Position numbers and translations under genes: made by a program | Assembly: GCF_018802605.1 (NCBI RefSeq) | Contig: NZ_CP069161.1 | Span: forward strand, 1,240,001 to 1,304,000 | Origin: Paludibacterium paludis | Lineage (GTDB): Bacteria > Pseudomonadota > Gammaproteobacteria > Burkholderiales > Chromobacteriaceae | Reading direction: 5' to 3' | Length of the DNA: 64,000 nt | Shown: one piece after another, positions 60,254-64,000 of the stretch | Layout: the number at the start of each line of letters is the position of its first letter | How positions within the stretch are numbered: position 1 is the first letter of the stretch | The notes under the pieces: model-generated | What the model saw: only the letters and a program-made list of their open reading frames with translations | The model's database searches: none | Told to the model about the DNA's origin: nothing

Positions 60254-60916
60254 TTAAAACAGGCCGGCGGCGATATTGATGGTCAGCGCGAGCAAGGTGG
60301 TGTTGAACAGGAAAGCCAGTACACAGTGGACTAGCCCGATGCGCCGCATGGACGTGGTGGTGAAGCTGACATCCGCGGTTTGGCCCGAGGTGCCGATGAT
60401 GAAGGCAAAATACAGAAAGTCCCAATAAGCGGGTGTGTCGTCACCGGGAAACGCCAGGCCGGCGGGTCTTCCTCGCGAGCCCGCCATGTAAAAATCATGG
60501 GCGTAATGCAGGGCGAACATCGTATGGATGAATGTCCACGATGTCAGTACGGTCAGCGCCGACAGGCCGATATGCCCATAACGCATTACTCCCCGCATGT
60601 CCTTCGCGACGGCAAGTTCCGCAACGATGGCGGCGAGGCTTGCCAGCGCGGCAACAATGACCAGGGCCAGCACCGTGTTCCGGCCTTCGTCCTGCTGTCG
60701 CGCGCGCTGTTTCATCGAGTCGTGGGTCGAGGTGGCGACCATGTGCAGTGCCAGCAATAGGTAAAGCCATGTGCCCGTGTTCCAGCCGATCAGTAGGCGG
60801 GAGGTATTCTGGATTGACGCCGGAAGGACAAATCCAGCTGCGGCCCCCGCGCAAAGACTGGCAAGGAGCCTGGGCCGGATGGCGATCTGGCGATAAAGAC
60901 GCGTCAGGATCGTCAT
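60254..60916 (-). CDS. DUF1345 family inner-membrane protein
   Basis: 220 residues with about five hydrophobic helices. TSWTFIHTMFALHYAHDFY and DFLYFAFIIGTSGQTADV are the conserved DUF1345 blocks. Function unknown. Convergent with the 553-residue gene, only 5 bp apart; 16 bp downstream of the carboxypeptidase gene on the same strand. Confidence 0.88.
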   Translation of the reverse strand: MTILTRLYRQIAIRPRLLASLCAGAAAGFVLPASIQNTSRLLIGWNTGTWLYLLLALHMVATSTHDSMKQRARQQDEGRNTVLALVIVAALASLAAIVAELAVAKDMRGVMRYGHIGLSALTVLTSWTFIHTMFALHYAHDFYMAGSRGRPAGLAFPGDDTPAYWDFLYFAFIIGTSGQTADVSFTTTSMRRIGLVHCVLAFLFNTTLLALTINIAAGLF

Positions 60917-60932
60917 GCCGGGGTGACCCGCG

Positions 60933-62066
60933 TCAAGCGTTGCGCAGTTGTCCGAGCACGGCGTAAATCGGGGTCAGCGCCGCTTCGCCCAGGCGCAGGC
61001 TGCGCTGGCCGTTCCAGCCAAAATCGTCATCGGGCAGATTGGCGTTGTCCTTGAAGGGCATTTCCAGCGTGTAAGCCAGGCAACGGAACGTTTCCCCTAC
61101 CCATGCTGTTGCCAATGTCATGTTCGCTTCGCCCGGCGCGTCTTTGGCATATCCTTCTTCGTCCTGAAAATCCGGGCTTGCCAGCCTGAAATGGTATTTG
61201 AATTCATCTTCGAGGATGGCAATGCGTTCATCGTATGACGGGACGCCTTCGGTGCCTGCCACAAAGACGTAGGGCAGGTTTTCGTCGCCATGAATGTCAA
61301 GAAACAGATCGACGCCGGTCTCCATCATCTTCTGACGGACGTACAGCACTTCCGGGCTGCGCTCGAGGCTGGGCTCGGCCCACTCGCGATTGAGGTTCGC
61401 TCCGGCGGCATTGGTTCGCAGGTTGCCCCGCACCGAGCCATCCGGATTCATGTTGGGAACGACATAGAAGGTCGCGCGATCCAGCAGCGCCCGCGAAGTG
61501 GGATCCTGCGGGTCGAGAAGGCGGTTGAGGAATCCCTCGATGAACCACTCGGCCATCGTCTCGCCGGGGTGCTGGCGGGCGATGACCCATATTTTCAGGT
61601 CGGACTCGACTTCATGCCCGATGGTCAGCAGGTTGATGTCGCGTCCTTCCACGCTGGAACCGAGGTCGGTGACCTGGCAGATTCCCGAGCCCTGGGCCTG
61701 GCCGATAAGGTTCAGGTGCTGCTCCCAGGAGTAGGGCTCGAAATAGGCGTAGTAGACACTGTTCGCCAGCGGTACATGCTCCACCGTCATGACTTGTCCG
61801 TCGAATACGGTAGGAATGCGGAACCAGTTGATCCGGTCGTAGGAGGCCATGATCTGGTAATCCTCCCAGCCCTTCGGATACGCGGATTCACCGGCATTGA
61901 GGAATTTCAGGACACAGTGCTGATAGGCTGCCCCCTGCAGGCGGAAATAGAACCACTGGGCGAATTCTGCGGCGTTGTCGCGCGGGATCTTCAGCTGGAT
62001 ATCGTCGAACTGCTCGAATGAGACGATTTCAATGCTGCCGGCATCGAAGCTGCTGCTGATTTTCAT
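60933..62066 (-). CDS. M14-type zinc carboxypeptidase (cytosolic CCP-like)
   Basis: 377 residues from ATG at 62066; additional upstream codons are not conserved. N-terminal beta-rich domain (about 1-125) typical of the CCP/AGTPBP1 type, then the M14 catalytic domain: zinc ligands H and E in RQHPGETMAEW, the third ligand in DIHGDE, and the catalytic glutamate in LEMPFKD. No signal peptide, so cytosolic. Bacterial members are known but their peptide substrates are not. Confidence 0.88.
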   Translation of the reverse strand: MKISSSFDAGSIEIVSFEQFDDIQLKIPRDNAAEFAQWFYFRLQGAAYQHCVLKFLNAGESAYPKGWEDYQIMASYDRINWFRIPTVFDGQVMTVEHVPLANSVYYAYFEPYSWEQHLNLIGQAQGSGICQVTDLGSSVEGRDINLLTIGHEVESDLKIWVIARQHPGETMAEWFIEGFLNRLLDPQDPTSRALLDRATFYVVPNMNPDGSVRGNLRTNAAGANLNREWAEPSLERSPEVLYVRQKMMETGVDLFLDIHGDENLPYVFVAGTEGVPSYDERIAILEDEFKYHFRLASPDFQDEEGYAKDAPGEANMTLATAWVGETFRCLAYTLEMPFKDNANLPDDDFGWNGQRSLRLGEAALTPIYAVLGQLRNA

Positions 62067-62148
62067 TGTGCTGAACCTGTCTTTTAAAGAGGGGGAGAGC
62101 CAAACAAGGATTGTAAACCCCACAGGCCCGATAGCCAATGTTCCCGGG

Positions 62149-62193
62149 AAAAAACCCGGCCTTCCCGGCGGGATGCGGGGAAGGCCGGGTTTG
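62149..62193 (-). terminator. Rho-independent terminator after phasin gene
   Basis: AACCCGGCCTTCCC / GGGAAGGCCGGGTT type hairpin; on the minus strand followed by TTTTTTCCC. Confidence 0.8.
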
Positions 62194-62206
62194 CCTGAGC
62201 GATGCT

Positions 62207-62761
62207 TCAGGAAGCGGATGCGTTGCGGCGGCTGCCCTTGACCGCCTCTGCGGTGGCGCTGGTAGCCGCCTTGACATTGGTGTCGGCGAATTCGGCGACT
62301 TGCTGGGCCGCGCGCTGCAACGTGTTCAGCGCGGCGGCGGAAGCGGCGAACGAGGATTTGAACGCGTTGAGGAACGTGTCGGAGCCGGCCGGCGCGTTTT
62401 GGGACAAGTTGTCCAGACTGCCGATCAGCGCCTTGTTGAACTGGCCGAGCTGTTCTTCCGCAAGACGGGTCAGGCTGGCTTGCGTATTCGATACGATCTC
62501 GTATAACTCGCGGGAGTGGCTGACGGCTTTTTCCGCGGACTGGCCCGACAGCGCATTGACTTTGAGCAGAGCCTCCTGGGGATCCTTGGCCGTGGTCAGC
62601 TCCCGAGTCACCTTGACTTGATCTTCAAGTGTCTGTTTGGATAATTCCAGTTGCAGTTTTACCAGACGCTCGGTACCGTCCAGGGAAATCTGGGCGAAGC
62701 GCAAAGCGGTCTCGACACCGTTGGCGGAGATCTTGCTGAAGTTTTCGTTGATTGCAAACAT
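62207..62761 (-). CDS. Phasin family protein (PHA granule-associated)
   Basis: 184 residues from ATG at 62761. Mostly amphipathic helices: NGVETALRFAQISLDGTERL and LVKLQLELSKQTLEDQVK, with an Ala-rich C-terminal half (AASAAALNTLQRAAQQV). Matches the phasin_2 family that coats polyhydroxyalkanoate granules. Divergent from phaR, which represses phasin genes in known systems. Confidence 0.9.
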   Translation of the reverse strand: MFAINENFSKISANGVETALRFAQISLDGTERLVKLQLELSKQTLEDQVKVTRELTTAKDPQEALLKVNALSGQSAEKAVSHSRELYEIVSNTQASLTRLAEEQLGQFNKALIGSLDNLSQNAPAGSDTFLNAFKSSFAASAAALNTLQRAAQQVAEFADTNVKAATSATAEAVKGSRRNASAS

Positions 62762-62950
62762 GATTAACCCTCTCAATGAACGATGGTTGTGCAGTCTGCC
62801 GGGCAGTGCGAGATAAAATTGCGCGCTGCACAATGACGCAGGAATCTATCATGGGCGAGCGGTTTTCCCCAGAACTTTTGCTCTAGCTTGTTGTATTTAT
62901 GTTAGATTGCTCGGATACAACACCTAAACGACAATAAACGGGAGTGTTTC

Positions 62951-63529
62951 ATGAGTGTTGAAAAGCGGGTTATCAAGAAATACCCGAACCGACGTCTGTA
63001 CGATACCGCCACCAGTTCGTACATCACCCTTGGCGATGTGCGGCAACTGGTGCTTGATCATGTCGATCTGCAGGTACTGGACGCGAAAACCCACGAAGAC
63101 ATCACCCGCAGTGTGCTGCTGCAGATCATTCTCGAGGAGGAGAATGGGGGCGCACCCATGTTCAGCTACGAGGTGCTGACGCAGTTTATTCGTTTTTACG
63201 GGCAGGCCATGCAGGGCATGATGGGGCCCTTCCTGGAAAAGAACCTGCAGATCTTCTCGCAGCTTCAGCAGCAGCTCAGGGAACAGACTCGCGCCATGTA
63301 TGGCGACAACACCGTGTTCAACAACAAGTTGTGGTCAGAGTTTATGTCTTTTCAAGGGCCGGCGATGCAGAATATGCTGGGAAATTACCTGGAACAAAGT
63401 ACAGGCATGTACCTGGAAATGCAGAACCGCATGCAGGAGCAGGCCAAGCAACTGTTCAGCGGCTTCGGTTTCCCCGGCTACTCGCCGGACGACAAAAAAC
63501 CGGATGCGCCAAAGTCCGACGAGCAATGA
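62951..63529 (+). CDS. phaR: PHA synthesis repressor PhaR
   Basis: 192 residues. The N-terminal DNA-binding domain KKYPNRRLYDTATSSYIT and the following QLVLDHVDLQVLDAKT are the PHB accumulation regulatory domain; C-terminal Met/Gln-rich helices (QGMMGPFLEKNLQIF, QNRMQEQAKQLFSG) mediate granule binding. PhaR binds its own and the phasin promoter and is titrated by growing PHA granules. The 189-bp divergent gap to the phasin gene is the likely target. Confidence 0.95.
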   Translation: MSVEKRVIKKYPNRRLYDTATSSYITLGDVRQLVLDHVDLQVLDAKTHEDITRSVLLQIILEEENGGAPMFSYEVLTQFIRFYGQAMQGMMGPFLEKNLQIFSQLQQQLREQTRAMYGDNTVFNNKLWSEFMSFQGPAMQNMLGNYLEQSTGMYLEMQNRMQEQAKQLFSGFGFPGYSPDDKKPDAPKSDEQ

Positions 63530-63612
63530 CCTGGCGCTAACGAACCCGCATGCAACATTCCGCCTCCCTGCAAGCTGTGCCGAGGCGGTTAATGGATGGT
63601 CCGCCTTGCATC

Positions 63613-63651
63613 AATGCCTCCACAGGCCTCAAACCTGCCGAGGCATTTTTC
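63613..63651 (+). terminator. Rho-independent terminator after phaR
   Basis: AATGCCTC / GAGGCATTTTT with a 19-base loop region that itself can pair partly. Confidence 0.6.
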
Positions 63652-64000
63652 ATGCCCGGTGGAGTCATCACGGCGACCGTTGCACCCTTTCAGTCGGCCG
63701 GTTTGACCGTTTGTGATCATAAATGCGATTGGTCTAAAAATGTTGTGAATGGAAAAGCCGGAATAAGCGTGGATTTCTGTCTGTTTTTTGGCGGGAGAGT
63801 CAAGGAGGGGCTGCCTTCCGCGGCGTGCCCTCCGCCGGGAGCGCGTGGTCAACTCAATGATTTTTAAAATCAACGACTTTTTACTCGCCGGGACGAGGTC
63901 TCTGGGAGACGAATTCGGGGAAGGTGTTGGTCGCGGCAGTTGGCGTGGCGCCTTTTTTGAAATGCCATCTATTTAAATGGCGTGAATTTTTACAAAATAA
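63652..64000. other. Gene-free end of window
   Basis: About 350 bases with no credible gene on either strand; frames present lack ribosome sites and have atypical composition. An AT-rich segment around 63850-63880 and GCCATCTATTTAAATGGC (63963-63980), an imperfect palindrome, are all that stands out. Confidence 0.4.

Noticed and set aside
63550..63867. 105-residue frame after phaR
   Set aside because: Spans the phaR terminator, has no ribosome site and no family resemblance.

Overview
The window reads as a piece of chromosome from a GC-rich betaproteobacterium, most likely order Neisseriales and close to Chromobacteriaceae. The reasons are the conserved block thrS-infC-rpmI-rplT-pheS-pheT-ihfA-merR, a MutL that carries its own endonuclease motif, an RNA-type tRNA synthetase set, a Neisseria-like tyrosyl-tRNA synthetase, and a polyhydroxyalkanoate (PHA) regulator beside a phasin. 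The taxon is inferred from protein resemblance only; no rRNA gene is present.

Layout. 1-8.3 kb: partial MFS exporter, uvrA, a VOC protein, mnmA, a Fur-type promoter driving bfd, then bfr, and a DUF945 protein. 8.4-17.1 kb: a fatty-acid desaturase followed by a sulfur amino-acid region: cystathionine beta-synthase, cystathionine gamma-lyase and a RidA protein; then a YheO-type regulator, an HAAAP permease, a CyuA-type cysteine desulfidase and a second RidA. 17.1-25.2 kb (minus strand): dedA-mutL-miaA and tgt-yajC-secD-secF. 25.4-33.1 kb: tRNA-Val and the translation operon from thrS to a MerR regulator, with infC starting at a rare ATA codon.

33.1-40.6 kb holds the most distinctive metabolic cluster: a GadC-like exchanger, a tyrosine-decarboxylase-like PLP enzyme, an aromatic amino-acid permease and tyrS, faced by a GntR regulator. 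This arrangement resembles the tyramine clusters of lactic acid bacteria, in which tyrosine enters, is decarboxylated, and tyramine leaves. It lies between merR and tRNA-Pro.

40.9-44.5 kb: tRNA-Pro, small genes, a methyltransferase and a chemoreceptor with a C-terminal sensory extension. 44.5-52.9 kb is a graveyard of nested insertion sequences (IS256, IS2-like/IS3, IS4, IS21, IS3, IS66, IS481 and IS5 types), with several exact target duplications still readable. It abuts the dTDP-rhamnose operon rfbBDAC (52.9-56.4 kb), whose leader has a perfect 14-bp hairpin. 56.7-64 kb: tRNA-Asn, ygfZ, an H-NS-like protein, an unrecognised 553-residue protein, a DUF1345 membrane protein, an M14-type carboxypeptidase, a phasin and phaR.
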